Below, piece by piece: positions 21,275-33,337 of a DNA stretch of 64,000 nucleotides. Under the pieces are notes generated by a model that worked only from the letters and a program-made list of their open reading frames with translations, was not told the origin of the DNA and ran no database searches. A program made the position numbers and the translations under genes. Source of the stretch: Siphonodentalium dalli (taxonomy: Eukaryota > Mollusca > Scaphopoda > Gadilida > Siphonodentaliidae); the NCBI GenBank assembly GCA_032622095.1, contig CP136065.1:156989577-157053576 (forward strand), in the 5' to 3' direction. Each line of letters opens with the position of its first letter. Positions within the stretch are counted from its first letter, which is position 1.

Positions 21275-23270
21275 AGTCGAGTTTTTTGCCAAAACTCGAC
21301 TTATAGTTTGATGAGGGACGGCGGGCGGCGGACGGGCGGGCGGCCTGTTTTGCTTATAACTCAACCGTTTAATGACGGATTAAATTTTTTTTTGGTGTGT
21401 GAGTACATATCCATGTACGTAAGCTGCAGACATAAAATATCGGGTTCGTCCGCACATTTGATAGAGTTATGGCCCTTAATTAGTCATTTTTCACGAATTT
21501 TCAGCTCGTTAGCGCGATAACTTCAACAAACGTTATCCGATTTGATTGAAATTTGGTATATAGGTGTCTCCCAAGAATATCTCGGTCGAGTTCGAAAACC
21601 GGCCTGGTCCGATAAAATTTGATAGAGTTATGGCCCTTAATTAGTCATTTTTCACGAATTTTCAGCTCGTTAGCGCGATAACTTCAACAAACGTTATCCG
21701 ATTTGATTGAAATTTAGTACATAGGTGTCTCCCAAGAATATCTCGGACGAGTTCGAAAACCGGCCTGGTCCGATCAAAATTGATAGAGTTATGGCCCTTA
21801 ATTAGTCATTTTTCACGAATTTTCAGCTCGTTAGCGCGATAACTTCAACAAACGCTATCCGATTTGATTGAAATTTGGTATATAGGTGTCTCCCAAGAAT
21901 ATCTCGGACGATTTCGAAAACCGGCCTAGTCCGATAAAATTTGATAGAGTTATGGCCCTTAATTAGTCATTTTTCACTAATTTTCAGATCGTTAGCGCGA
22001 TAACTTCAACAAACGTTATCCGATTTGATTGAAATTTGGTACATAGGTGTCTCCCAAGAATATCTCGGTCGAGTTCGTAAACCGGCCAGGTCCGATAAAA
22101 TTTGATAGAGTTATGGCCCTTAAATAGTCATTTTTTCACAAATTTTCAGCTCGTTAGCGCGATAATTTTACAAACATCATCCTATTTGATTGAAAATTTG
22201 AAATATAGGTGTCTCCCAAGAATACCTCGGACGAGTTAGAAAACCGGCCCGGTCCGATAAAATTTGATAGAGTTATGGTCCTTAATTAGTCATTTTTCAC
22301 GAATTTTCAGCTCGTTAGCGCGATAACTTCAACAAACGTTATCCGATTTGATTGAAATTTGGTATATAGGTGTCTCCCAAGAATATCTCGGACGAGTTCG
22401 AAAACCGGCCTGGTCCGATCAAAATTGATAGAGTTATGGCCCTTAATTAGTCATTTTTCACGAATTTTCAGCTCGTTAGCGCGATAACTTCAACAAACGT
22501 TATCCGATTTGATTGAAATTTGGTATATAGGTGTCTCCCAAGAATATCTCGGACGAGTTCGAAAACCGGCCTAGTCCGATAAAATTTGACAGAGTTATGG
22601 CCCTTAATTAGTCATTTTTCACTAATTTTCATATCGTTAGCGCGATAACTTCAACAAACGTTATCCGATTTGATTGAAATTTGGTATATAGGTGTCTCCC
22701 AAGAATATCTCGGTCGAGTTCGTAAACCGGCCAGGTCCGATAAAATTTGATAGAGTTATGGCCCTTAATTAGTCATTTTTTCACAAATTTTCAGCTCGTT
22801 AGCGCGATAATTTTACAAACATCATCCTATTTGATTGAAAATTTGATATATAGGTGTCTCCCAAGAATACCTCGGACGAGTTAGAAAACCGGCCCGGTCC
22901 GATAAAATTTGAGAGTTATGGTCCTTAAGTAGTCATTTTGTACGAATTTTGAGCTCGTTAGCGCGATAACTTCAACAAACGTCATCCGATTCGACTAAAA
23001 TTTAGTATATAAGTGTCTTCCAATAATATCCTGGACGAGTTCGAAAACCAGCCTGGCCCAATAAAATTTGATAGAGTTATGGCCCTTAATTAGTAATTTT
23101 TCGTGAATTTTTAGCTCGTTAGCGCGATAACTTCAACAAACGACCTCCGATTTGTTTAAAATTTGGAATAGACGTACTTGCCAAGAATATTTCGGACGAG
23201 TTCGAAAACCAGCCTGGCCCGATAAAATTTGATGGAGTTATGGCCCTTAATTAGTCATTTTTCGATTTTA
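21275..23270 (-). mobile_element. Helitron-like element with about 11-copy 161-bp tandem core
   Basis: On the minus strand the 3' end is a hairpin (AGTCGAG-loop-CTCGACT, plus 21275-21301) followed by AAAA, matching the hairpin-plus-CTAAAA end of other elements here. Next to it lies a GGCGGGCGG-rich tract (21320-21345). The rest is a head-to-tail array of about 161-bp units (starts near 21467, 21628, 21789, 21950 and so on to 23239), each with TTATGGCCCTTAATTAGTCA, TTAGCGCGATAACTTCAAC and GTGTCTCCCAAGAATA. Variants recur every fourth unit, giving a duplicated higher-order block of about 645 bp. The 5' end is not found, so the element is probably truncated. Confidence 0.75.
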
Positions 23271-23574
23271 CCTATTAATTAGTCTACCGATACTGATGCA
23301 CACCAATTGGCGGTAGCCACCGGCGGATATAAGCCACCGAAAACGAGACACAGCATCTCTGATGCCACCTCTTGTATAGTTATTGTACATGTGGACCTCG
23401 AGAATTTATAGAACAAGTAGGCCTACTCTCTATAAATTATAATTGACATACACGTGTACTAATATAATGGTTTATTATAAAAAAAATAACCTGAAACAGG
23501 AATGCTTATGTTTTCTACAAATAACCACTGTGAATCTTTACCGTTACACAAGACAGTGTGCATCCGCATCGGTC

Positions 23575-24240
23575 ATCCCCCGTGTTGACAGATTTAGGTC
23601 AAACACAGTGTGTTATATGGCGGCCACAAGGCACTCTAAATATATTCACCTCACACAGATCCAAAATGGCCGCCGTCCAGAGGGATTCTAACATATAGGG
23701 CACCCATGCCATTTCTCGGCCCCTCGACAGATTTAGGTCAAACAAAGGCTGTTGTCGGGTGACCACAATACACTCTGAATATTCACCCCACCCGATCCAA
23801 AATGGCCGCCGCACATAGGACTCGAGGGATTTAAATGGGGGGTCCCTGCCATTTTTAGGCCAGTAATTGACCGATTTAGGTCAAACAAATGGTCGGTGTT
23901 GTGTGGTGACCCACATACACTATAAATATTCACCCCACATGCCCAACGCCGATCCAAAATGGCCGCCGTCCAGATGGTTTCAAATAGGGGACCTATATGC
24001 CATTTCTAGGTCACTTGACCGATTTAGGTCAAACAAAAGTTATTGTATACCATATGGTGACCCCAGCCGCCCTTTCCACACACACCACATACCCTACACG
24101 AACAAATTGTTGTAGGGTAGACCCAGACACTCTTAACTATTAACCCGATCTGCACGACAGAAACTAGGTCAAATAAGGCGTCCGAGACATTTCCCCCGAT
24201 AACTCGGAGTATATTAGCTGTATATGTTTTAACCAATTTT
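23575..24240. repeat. Tandem array of about 140-bp units, 4-5 copies
   Basis: Each unit holds GATTTAGGTCAAACA (near 23590, 23730, 23873, 24019), a (T)GTGACCACA-type segment, ATATTCACCCCAC and GATCCAAAATGGCCGCCGTC, diverging towards the right end. It is the same size class as the tandem cores of the Helitron-like elements, but no hairpin end was found. ORFs on both strands across it are repeat-derived. Confidence 0.7.
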
Positions 24241-24502
24241 AATATTTATAAGTTGTAACTGAAATCTTGCGAAAACCGTATAATAAATCGAAAACTATTA
24301 CGACTAATATTCATGATACAGCTGAAAGTGTCTCCAGACCTGTCCAACCATATATCGATCGTCGTCATACATTAGGGTGTGGCGTCTGAGAGATTGCAGT
24401 TTGAACATTGGTGGTGAAAAGCTTGTGGATGGTGGACGTGGCTTCCAGAGTTCACAACATCGTAGAGTTCAATGGATAAAATGTACATATCTTAGTCTGG
24501 TA

Positions 24503-24715
24503 CCGTAATGCCCTAAATAATCGACTCCTTAACCACAACAGAATTTTGGGTAATTTTTCAGGAATTAGTCGGAAATATGGCTTGTTGTCATTCATCGGAA
24601 AGCTCTCACTGAGAACTTTCCGATGAATGGCAACAAGCCATATTTCCGATTAAATCCTGAAAAGTTACCCATAATTTTGCTGTGGTTAGGGAGTCGATTA
24701 TTTAGGGCATTATTG
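24503..24715. mobile_element. pogo-like foldback MITE, copy 1 (213 bp)
   Basis: Full-length hairpin: the left half runs C(C/A)GTAATGCCCTAAATAATC, TTAACCACA, TTTTCAGGAATTAGTCGG, CATTCATCGGAAAGCTCTC, and the right half is its complement. TA lies at both ends (24501-24502 and 24716-24717). The CAGTAATGC terminus and TA duplication fit a pogo/Tigger-type Tc1/mariner MITE. This is the most diverged of three copies in the window. Confidence 0.85.
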
Positions 24716-25066
24716 TACCATGCCTGTATAGATAGCAATTGTTATCAAATCCGACATCCACAGATCGATCGTAAACTTGGTTCGACGACAAAACTAGACG
24801 TGACACGAACACTGACAAACTTTTATATTCTGCCAATGTAAAATGGTTAATCTTGAAAATGCCAGTCGGAGTTATATAAGTAACAACGATAATTTACTAA
24901 AGTATACTATATTTCGATTAATTTCTGAAAACAATTAGCAGATGTTCTGTATTTGTGGTGGTGGGTATTTCTTTCGATACACTGAATCCAATTGACATGT
25001 CGATTTACTTCCATTACCAATACCTGTGTCAATGACAATGTACACAGCTACATTATGAACTCTAAA
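24716..25066. other. No gene recognised
   Basis: AT-rich spacer. Near 25029-25050, TGTCAATGACAATGTACACAG resembles the first bases of the Helitron-like element that starts at 25067, possibly a partial duplication of that terminus. Confidence 0.5.
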
Positions 25067-27984
25067 TGAAAGTGTCAATGACAATGTAGCTCAACATGGA
25101 AGGGGCAATTTCATGTGTTGCAGTCAATGGATCAATTAGGAATGCGGAAAGTTGAAACTTCATAAGTAATATTAAATATCAGCATGCAGATAGATATATA
25201 TCGCCGGAGGACATGTTTTCCAACGAAATTAGAAAACGAGAACGAAATTAGAAAACGAGAGGCCGATCACGATCGGCAAATGTTTAACCCATACCTTGGC
25301 GATACCAATTAGCTATTTTAATAAATCCTTACACCAACCTTTTCATGAGTGCAAAAGATTCAACAATTCACACCTTACTATTAAGGTCACAAGTGGAATC
25401 AGACTTATTGGGCACCTTGCTCACATAAACACTGTAGGAACACGGATGTGGCATTCAATTTCAACATATTAGGTCACTCCAACACAGATATGTCTTATAG
25501 AGTGATAAAGCTAATTAAGCTCAATCCATAGTCAGAGAGAAGCATCATAGCAGTTAAAGACAAAATAGTTAAGACATTAAGTAGTTAAACATCATAGCAA
25601 CTCCATTTATTTGCTCATTACATTGGAATGTGAGACATAACATATTATGTTTTTTTTATTATTGTTATTATTTTTATTAAGTTTTGTGTTACCTTCATGT
25701 TAAAAATTCATGGGATCATTTAGATGGGAGAAAATGGTTAATATTTCCCATTCAAAAACCAATCAATACCTGAACAACTATACAATTTGCGAGGGATGTA
25801 TGGACCTGGATATAAAATGATTGATAATGATTGGATATAAAATGTTTTAATGCAGAATTTTCAGATAGCTAGAGGTAGGATGTGAGATTGGTCAGATTGA
25901 AAATATTAGATTCATTAAATTGGATAGCATACTGTATTACTATGGAATGGGGTGGGTTAATTTTCTTCTAAGCTGATCATTGGAAAGATATAATGTATGC
26001 TATACAGGTGAAGAATGTATCATCATTAACATGGATGCAATTATTTATATAGTGACCTTGTGAAAAACTTTAGTTATCACATTGTGTCAACAGGATTGGT
26101 GGAGGATGTTAATATTTTAAAGCAAATAAACCAAATGAACCTCACTATGCAGGTTAGGGGTGTGTTATCATAAACTATGCCAAGAGCTATAAACATAATC
26201 AAGGGAAATATTTGAGTTATGAATCGGATAGAATGGGGTTAATCTTACCCAAACTAATGAACTGATACACACAAAAAGTCCATAAAAAGCATGTCATTGG
26301 ATTTAGAAACCCATACAATAAGTCGGTGTCTAATGTCATGAACCTGTTTCAACAAAGGGGTTAACTAAATACTACACAGAAAACAAAGTCGTCAATCACA
26401 GTTTTTATCAACAGACTCCGCTATAGCCATGCTATCTACCAGTATCTCTATCTCTTCTCTTTTAAGCTCAGTCACAGTGCAGGCATTGATTACATTATCA
26501 GTTACTTGAATTTTAAATGGCCATAACTCTGTTAAAATATACCAGATCAAACTCAAATTTGAACCTGATCTGTATTTCGGGGTAAGGACCATATGTACCA
26601 AATTTGGTGGTGATCAGATGAAAACTATTTTAAGTCAACACAGCTTGGATGAATTCTATTTAAAAATAAGAGCAGGAAGGGTTAACTAAACGATACCAAA
26701 AACCATACAGATGAAGAACGTGCCAAGAACAACCTACGTAAGAAATATGAGGCATATCAGAAGAAAATTGTTTGATTTAGATGCATCAGATAGCATTTGT
26801 GAGCAGGGTTAATTATTTTCTAAACTGACCAACCAATGGATACCAAAAATTATACAGGTAAACCTACATATCAAATATGAACACAATCGGACAAAAAATA
26901 CTTTGGTTACAGCATCGGATAGCTCGGATGAAAAGTGTTAATAATTTCTAAACTGATCAACCGATCGATACCAACAACTATACAGTTGAGGGATGTGTCA
27001 TCATAAACATGCACATAAAATTGAACACGATCCGATTAAAAATGTTCGAGTAATCGAATCGGATAGCAAGTGTCTACGGACAGACAGACAGACGGACGGA
27101 CGGACGGACGAACAAACGACGGTTGATCCGGACGTCGGCATTATGTGTACCATACATGGTATTGGTACACATAAAAATGAAAGCTCCCGTCTGTATTGGT
27201 CACTCCGAAGATCAATGTGAAGTTTGGTGACGGACCGGTCTTCTGAGGAATTTGGTTTGTAAGTGTACTAAAATATTTACTAATGCAAATAGTAAAATCC
27301 AAGATGGCTGCCGGTGGGCATGTTTTTTAACAAAATTCGAAGAATTTAGATAACACCAATCTGGTGGTCATCTTGAAAACGCATATGAAGTTTAATGGCG
27401 ATCGGACAAGGGATGTCGTCTGAAGAAATTGCCAAACGATTTAGTCATACAAAGAATAAAATCCAAGATGGCCACTGTCGTCCATGTTTTCCAATGAAAT
27501 TCCCATCTATGGCTCCCATCTAGTGGTCACCCAAAATATATATAGGAAGTTTTGTGATGATCGGACGAGGGATATGGTATGTAGGGTATGCCAAAGGATT
27601 TAGTAATGCAAGCAATAAAATCCGGCGGCTGTGATTTTCATCAAATTGTTTTTTAATTTGATAGCCCCCATCTAGAGGTGATCCTATACATGCCTGTAAC
27701 TTTTCAAACCAATTGTCCGATAAATGCGGACTGCAGGTGGTGTTGATGGATTAAAATTTGAAATTCAATATGGCCATGTTTTTTTCACAAATTTCGGAGA
27801 GAAAAAAATAATGATGGTTCCGTTCTAGAGGTCACTGTAGGGTGTGCCTAAGGGTTTAGTAATACCAAGAGGAAACTGCGGCCTGTGGGGGGGGGGGGGG
27901 GGGGCAAAGGGAATTGTTGACGGACGCACACATGCGCGACGGACGTCAACAGCTCAAACTTTACAAAGTAAAGTTGAGTTAAAA
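25067..27984 (+). mobile_element. Second copy of the TGAAAGTGTCAATGAC Helitron-like element, itself interrupted
   Basis: The 5' end TGAAAGTGTCAATGACAATG then TAGCTCAAC and the 3' hairpin (CTCAAACTTTAC-AAA-GTAAAGTTGAG) plus TTAAAAA match the element at 14866-16627. Core units with AAATCCAAGATGGC, CATGTTTT and GGCGATCGGACAAG occupy about 27290-27880, followed by a G tract (27887-27904) and GACGGACGCACACATGCGCG. The left part is separated from the core by another element at about 25249-27173. Confidence 0.75.
25249..27173 (+). mobile_element. Helitron-like tandem-core element nested in the previous one
   Basis: It begins near ACGAGAGGCCGATCACG (ACAAGAG-type start) and ends with a hairpin TGTGTACC-loop-GGTACACA followed by TAAAA (27144-27173). 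From about 25730 it is made of diverged units of about 125-130 bp, each with a GGTTAATTTTCTAAACTGA-type start, a GATACCAA-AACTATACAG segment, then ATATGAACACAATCGGA. The array ends in GACAGACAGACGGACGGACG (27079-27108). AACGAAATTAGAAAACGAG occurs twice at the left junction. No coding capacity. Confidence 0.6.
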
Positions 27985-28690
27985 ATTAATTGTCGAAACC
28001 TGTACTAAGTCGGTATACTTTCCATGAGATGTGCGATCACCATGCCAAAGGACAACAAAATCCGATAATTAACACCCGAGTTACAAGGTGCCATGTTCAG
28101 GCGGACACAAAACACAAAAATTTCCGAGTCAAACAAGGGCCATAACTCTGGTAAAACTAAATAGACGAAACCCGTAGTATGTGTGTAACCCCCCCCCCCC
28201 CCCTCCAAGACTGTTCTATCATCACCATGCCAAAGGACAACGATGATAATTTAATAACACCAGAGTTTCAAGGCGATAAGTTTGGACAGTCAGACGGTAA
28301 TTTGAACTAATTTCTAAGTCAAACAACGGCCATGACTTTGGTATAAATGAATGGACGAAACCCGTAGTATATGGGTATCCTTTCCCCAACCTGAGCTGGC
28401 ACCATGCCAAAGGACAACGAACCCGAGTTGCAAGGTGATATGTTCTGACGGACACAAAAATCACATATTTACAAGTCAAACAAGGGCCGGAACTCGCGTA
28501 AAAAATAATGGACGTATGCGGGTATCCTTTCCATCAGCATGTGATTTCACCAAGACAAAGGACAACGTAATCCGATGAGTAACACCCGAGTTACAAGGTG
28601 ATGTTCAGACGGACAGACGGAAATTTCTAAGTCAAACAAGGTCATAACTCTGGTAAAGCGAGGCCGATCGTGGAATATAAATTAAGAGTT
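27985..28690. repeat. Tandem core fragment, about 130-bp units
   Basis: Four to five diverged units share CACCATGCCAAAGGACAACG, AACACCCGAGTTACAAGGTG, a GTTC(A/G)GACGGACA motif and AAGTCAAACAAGGGCCATAA. A further partial copy lies at 32980-33110. The ends of the parent element are not clear; the array stops near CGAGGCCGATCG at 28660. Small minus-strand ORFs are artefacts. Confidence 0.65.
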
Positions 28691-29220
28691 TTGATGTTGA
28701 ATTACAATGTATAATGTTAAGTACTGTTATATATATATAAATGTACATCTGTAATGCTGCACCAGTGCAGTTTTGGATTATATGTGAAAAGGTGACCCGG
28801 CCATGTAATACTTGGGTTAATAGAGTCCAATTTAAGTTTACAATGATAATGTATCAAATTCTAACACAGAGATCAAGATAAGCCACCTCACTGCTGACCC
28901 ATTATATCAATTATATAGCAGAGCTGTCTACTAATCACTGGCATTGTTTATGCTGAAACTTGGCATCTCTATTAAACTTATGACATTTAAAATGACCTCA
29001 GACAATCTGTAGAGTGATATACTCAGCTGTGCAATGCAGCAAAGAGTCTCCAATCTACTGTTAATAGCGCTCCAGACAAATTTACCAGTACACAACACAA
29101 GATTTTGGACCAATTTAAACCAAATTTAGTGTGGTGACCCGGGGTACCCTTGGTGCAGTTATAATGGTGTTAGTTTTTCAAATGTTGTTAACTTTGAGAA
29201 AAAAAGTATTTGACTGATTT
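28691..29220. other. No gene recognised
   Basis: AT-rich spacer between repeat elements; a short TA run lies near 28731-28742. Confidence 0.5.
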
Positions 29221-29227
29221 AAAAAAA

Positions 29228-29905
29228 CAAGACAGTCAATGACTGTGGGGTCGCTCACCAGACTGCAAAGACTGATACTCTGGAGACCACAACAGTCAGA
29301 ACTTTTCATAATCACTTTAAAAAAAGTAGATATCTAAAGAGTTAAATCTAAAACAAAAAAATTGGAGTTATGTCCCTGGCCCCGCCCACATTTGACCCAG
29401 TGACCTGATTTGAACAAATCTGAACCCCAGTCACCCAAGGATCCTTCATACCAAATATGAACCCATATAGCCTGATGGTATTTGAGAAGAAGTCACTTTA
29501 AGAATACTATGGAGGGAAAGAGTTATGGCCCTGGCTTCGCAACTATTTCAAGTAAACTCATTTGAACAAATCTGAATGTGAGTCACCTAGGGAACATCCA
29601 CACCAAATATGAAACCATTCGGTCTTATTGTTCTGAAGATGTTTAAAAGAATTACTATGGTGGGAAAGAGTTATGGCCCTGGCTTCGCAACTATTTGACC
29701 CAGTGACCGCATTTGAACAAATCTGAATGAGAATCACCTAGGGAACATCCACACCAAATATGAACCCATTTGGTCTTATGGTTCCAGAGGAGAAGATGTT
29801 CAAATAATTGTTGTCGGACGGATGGACGGACAGACGATGGACGGACGAGGAGTGATGACTATAGCTCCACCGGAGCACATGTAGGGTGGCTGGTTGATAA
29901 TTAAA
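29228..29905 (+). mobile_element. Helitron-like element (AGTTATGGCCCTGGC core)
   Basis: It starts ACAAGACAGTCAATGACTGT followed by GCTCACC and ends in GGAGTGATGACTATAGCTCC with GTGGCT-type pairing. A better-preserved 3' end of the same family at 32872-32905 forms AGCTCCACCGGAGAC-TTT-GTCTCAGGTGAGCT-AAAAA, so the 5' GCTCACC is the inverse of the 3' GGTGAGC. The core has about three units of about 160 bp with AGAGTTATGGCCCTGGCTTC, TTTGAACAAATCTGAA and ACACCAAATATGAA. A GACGGACAGACGATGGACGG tract precedes the hairpin. Confidence 0.7.
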
Positions 29906-29989
29906 TCTCTTATCTCCGCCCCTATTTGAACAAACGTGAATCCCCATCTATGAGATCCATTCATTTGGTAATTTCAGACATTAGATTTT

Positions 29990-30330
29990 AAGAGTTGAAC
30001 TGAACTGATTTTCCTAAAATGACCCCAAATCTGAAAAAATCTAAACCCCAGTCACCGAAGGACCATCCATACCAAACATAATCTAAATAGTCCAGATGGT
30101 TCTTGAGAAGAAATTGTTTTAAGCATTACTATGGAAGGAAAGAGTTATGGCCCTGACTTCTCACATATTTGACCTGATGAACTCATTTGAACAAATCTGA
30201 ATGTGAGTCACCTGGGGGACATCCACACCTAAATATATAAACCCATTTGGTCTTTAATATGTATCTGGAGAAGAAAACAATTGATGGACGGATAGAGACA
30301 TAATGACAGATGGATGGATGGGAGAACAGT
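29990..30330. repeat. Fragment of the AGTTATGGCCCTGGC tandem-core family
   Basis: Two further units (AACCCCAGTCACCGAAGGAC, AAAGAGTTATGGCCCTGACT, GAACAAATCTGAATGTGAGT) and a degenerate GACGGATAGAGACATAATGA tract, without a recognisable 3' hairpin. Probably the tail of a truncated copy. Confidence 0.6.
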
Positions 30331-30472
30331 CTGACATAGAGACTGACAAATTCAATCCAATATACCCCCCAAGTTTTCTTTGCAAAATCAGGGTATAATG
30401 AGTTCAACTGGATACTGGTGGTTAATAACATAATATTCGAACAGACAAGCCTGAACATAGTGTCTGACATTT

Positions 30473-30858
30473 GCAGAATGAGGTCCCCAAAGGGTGAATT
30501 TAATGACACAATCCTGCAATGCGGGCTAGCATCACCAAATTCACCCTCCGTGGACCTCATTCTGTGTAGGCCTCAACTGCTATGGGAGACATAGCATTAG
30601 ATTGAAGTTCTCCAGTTAAGTTGGTGATGTGCACCCATTGGGCACCTCAATTATGCATTTTATATTCACAAATTAGGGGATATAGAAACTAAACAGAAGG
30701 GCTAAAGTAAGTAAAAATGTCAATTTAAGTGCCTATATACTTCCCAGAAGATGAGGCCTAAGCAGAATGAGGACCCTGGCTAGTGTATTTGGTGATGCTA
30801 GACTGCTGTGCAGGGTAGCATAACTAAATTCACCCTCTGGGGACCTCATTCTGCAAAT
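30473..30858. repeat. Foldback element with hairpin-forming ends, copy 1
   Basis: Each end is a hairpin of about 90 bp: CAGAATGAGGTCCCC and GGGTGAATTTA pair with TAAATTCACCC and GGGGACCTCATTCTG-type sequences (30473-30564 and 30762-30855). The two ends are inverted relative to each other, so the whole block also folds back. The block recurs at 31003-31388 with the same order. Confidence 0.7.
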
Positions 30859-31002
30859 GCCAGATAGAAGACAAATTTAATCCAATATATACCCCCCCCC
30901 CCCATTTTTCTTTGAATATTAGTCGAATGATTTCATCTGGATAAGTGGTGATTAAAACAATAATATGAAATGGCCAAACCTGAATTCAGTATGTCTGACA
31001 TT

Positions 31003-31388
31003 TGCAGAATTAGGTCCCAAAAATGTGGATTTAATGACAATATTCTGTAAGGCAGGCTAGCATCACCAAATTCATCCTCAATCTGATTAGGCCTCAATGG
31101 CCAATAAAACCAAGAAACAGATTGAAGTCCTACAGTTGAAGTTGGTGATACACACCCATTGAGCACCTCAATTATGCATTTTATCTTCTGCAAATTAGGG
31201 GGACATTGAAACTGAACAGGTGGAAAAAGTGACTAAATCAAACTGTCAATTTGATACTTAGGTTACTTCCAAGAAGATGAGGACTAAGCAGAATGAGGTC
31301 CCTGGCAGGTGTATTTGGTGATGCTAGCATGCTGTATGGAATAGCAACACTAAATTCACCATCTGGGGACCTCACTATGTAAATGTCA
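31003..31388. repeat. Foldback element with hairpin-forming ends, copy 2
   Basis: Repeats the 30473-30858 block at a distance of about 530 bp: left end with TTTGCAGAATTAGGTCCC, central GTTGGTGATACACACCCATT and AATTATGCATTTTAT, right end with GCAGAATGAGGTCCC and TCTGGGGACCTCA. Similarity is high but clearly below identity. Confidence 0.7.
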
Positions 31389-31776
31389 GACACACTATTT
31401 CCAGACTTGAAGAAATCAAAGCCATTCACAGTATCATTGAATGTCAGTCATTAAATTGCTACAGATATGTTTAGATTTAATCTACAATAGAATAATACAT
31501 GTCATCTGGCCAGTTTATATAATTAATGACCTGTACCTTTACAGATATATATGCCTCTGTGGTGAGAAGACATATTAAATTGCGAGGTGATATGGCTTGG
31601 AAGGGATCTTGGTTGATGGCAGGATTGGGCCTGGGCCATATGGGAGGGGGTGGGTGGGGGAGGGTGGAATGTTTCCATAATTTCATTAAAGAGTAAAGTT
31701 TCATAACTCTGCATATGTTATATATAATGGTGTCACTTTTTTCAAATTTTAAAACATGTCCCAGAAGATGAGGCCT

Positions 31777-31878
31777 AAGCAGAATAAGGTAATTGAGGTG
31801 TATTTGGTGATGCTAGCCTGTTGTATGGGGTAGCAACACTAAATTCACCATCTGGGGACTTCATTCTGCAAATGTCAG
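31777..31878. repeat. Solo hairpin end of the same foldback family
   Basis: One end unit only: AAGCAGAATAAGG, TATTTGGTGATGCTAGCC, TAAATTCACCATCTGGGGAC, TTCATTCTGCAAATGTCAGA. The orientation matches the right ends of the two blocks upstream. Confidence 0.65.
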
Positions 31879-32089
31879 ACACTATGTCCAGGCTTGGAGA
31901 AATGAACTATTCCTTGTAGACTCTGGTAGTTGTTTAGCTAATGTCATGTCTTGTAATGACAGATGGTAAACTGGTCTGAAGCAAGCAGTATTCAGGAAGA
32001 GGATCGGGTGACCACACTATGATAAATTGGCTTTTTCAATAATACAGGCTAGAGTGTCCTCTTAAAAATTAATAGTGCATAGCAAAGGG

Positions 32090-32350
32090 GTGTGAATTAT
32101 AAAGGGCCATAACTCTGTTAAAATATATCGGATCAAACCCATATTTTAACTTGATCTGTATATAAGTGTCAAAAATTCATATACCAAATTTGGTGTTGAT
32201 CAGATGAAAAATGTTTGAGTAATCCTGTCTTGGATGAATTCTATATTAAAACAAGAGTGGAAGGGGTTAAATAAACAATACCAAAATCCATACAGATGAA
32301 GAACATGCTAAGAAAAATCTAGGTAAGAAATATGAGGCTGTGATGTGTTC
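32090..32350. repeat. Fragment of the 25249-27173 tandem-core family
   Basis: GGGCCATAACTCTGTTAAAA, ACCAAATTTGGTGTTGATCA, CATACAGATGAAGAACATGC and GTAAGAAATATGAGGC match 26517-26760 in the same order. Confidence 0.65.
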
Positions 32351-32384
32351 TAAACAAAAATTAAAGGTCAAAATGCAAAAATTA

Positions 32385-32905
32385 AATTTTTTGTTTTTAA
32401 AGTTATGTCCCTGGCTCTGCCCCTATTTGACCCAGTGACCCCCATTTGAACAAATATGAACCCCAGTCACCCAAGGTATCTCTGTACCAAATATAAGCTA
32501 AATCGGCCAAATATTTTTTTAGAAGAAGTCATTGTAAGAATCACTATGAGTTATGGCCCTGGTTTCTCAACTAATTGACCGGGTGACCTCATTTGAACAA
32601 ATCTGAACACCAGTCACCCAAGGACTCTCCATACCAAATATTAGCTAAATTGGCCCAATGGTTATGGACAAGAAGTTGTAAGAATTACTATGGAGGAATA
32701 GAGTTATGGCCCTTGTTTCGCAACTATTTGACCCAGTGACCTCATTTGAACCTAGGGAACATACACACCAAATATGAACCAATTCGGTATGATGGTTTAA
32801 GAGGAGAAGATGTTTTTAAAAAAGTTGACGGACAGACGGACGGACGGACGGACGAGGAGTGATGACTATAGCTCCACCGGAGACTTTGTCTCAGGTGAGC
32901 TAAAA
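32385..32905 (+). mobile_element. 3' part of an AGTTATGGCCCTGGC Helitron-like element
   Basis: About three core units (AAAGTTATGTCCCTGGCTCT, AACCCCAGTCACCCAAGG, ACCAAATATTAGCTAAATTG), then GACGGACAGACGGACGGACG (32826-32853) and a perfect-looking 3' hairpin AGCTCCACCGGAGAC-TTT-GTCTCAGGTGAGCT followed by AAAAA. The 5' end is missing. This copy defines the family's 3' terminus. Confidence 0.7.
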
Positions 32906-32979
32906 ACAAGAAGAGTGGTCAATCCGGATGTTGACACTATGTTTACCATACTATGGGATGGGTCAACATAAAAATGAAT

Positions 32980-33110
32980 GGATGAAACATGTAGTATATG
33001 GGTAACCTTTCCCCAACCTGTGCTATCGCAATGACAAAGGATAGCGAAATCCAATAATTAACACCCGAGTTACAAGGTAATGTGTTCGGACAGACAGACT
33101 GAGTACTTGG
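32980..33110. repeat. Single unit of the CCAAAGGACAACG tandem family
   Basis: GATGAAACATGTAGTATATG, CCTTTCCCCAACCTGTGCTA and AACACCCGAGTTACAAGGTA match units at 28330-28600. Confidence 0.6.
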
Positions 33111-33337
33111 CTATATGCCCCGAACCTCCAATGGGGGTCTGGGTCATAATAATCACAGGTGCTATATGGGAGACCAAATTCACACTTAATAGCTTAATAA
33201 TGAACATAATTCCGATTTCCAAAACGCTCAAAATAATGCCATTAGACTTGAGCGTAATTAAAATTCCATCTATCAAAACTCCCCTGAAGCTGAAATGGAT
33301 GCAGTCAATTCTAAATAAATACTTCAAGAGCAAATAT

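Noticed and set aside
21467-23270. CRISPR-like regular repeats
   Set aside because: Units of 161 bp are contiguous without unique spacers; the context is eukaryotic tandem repeats.
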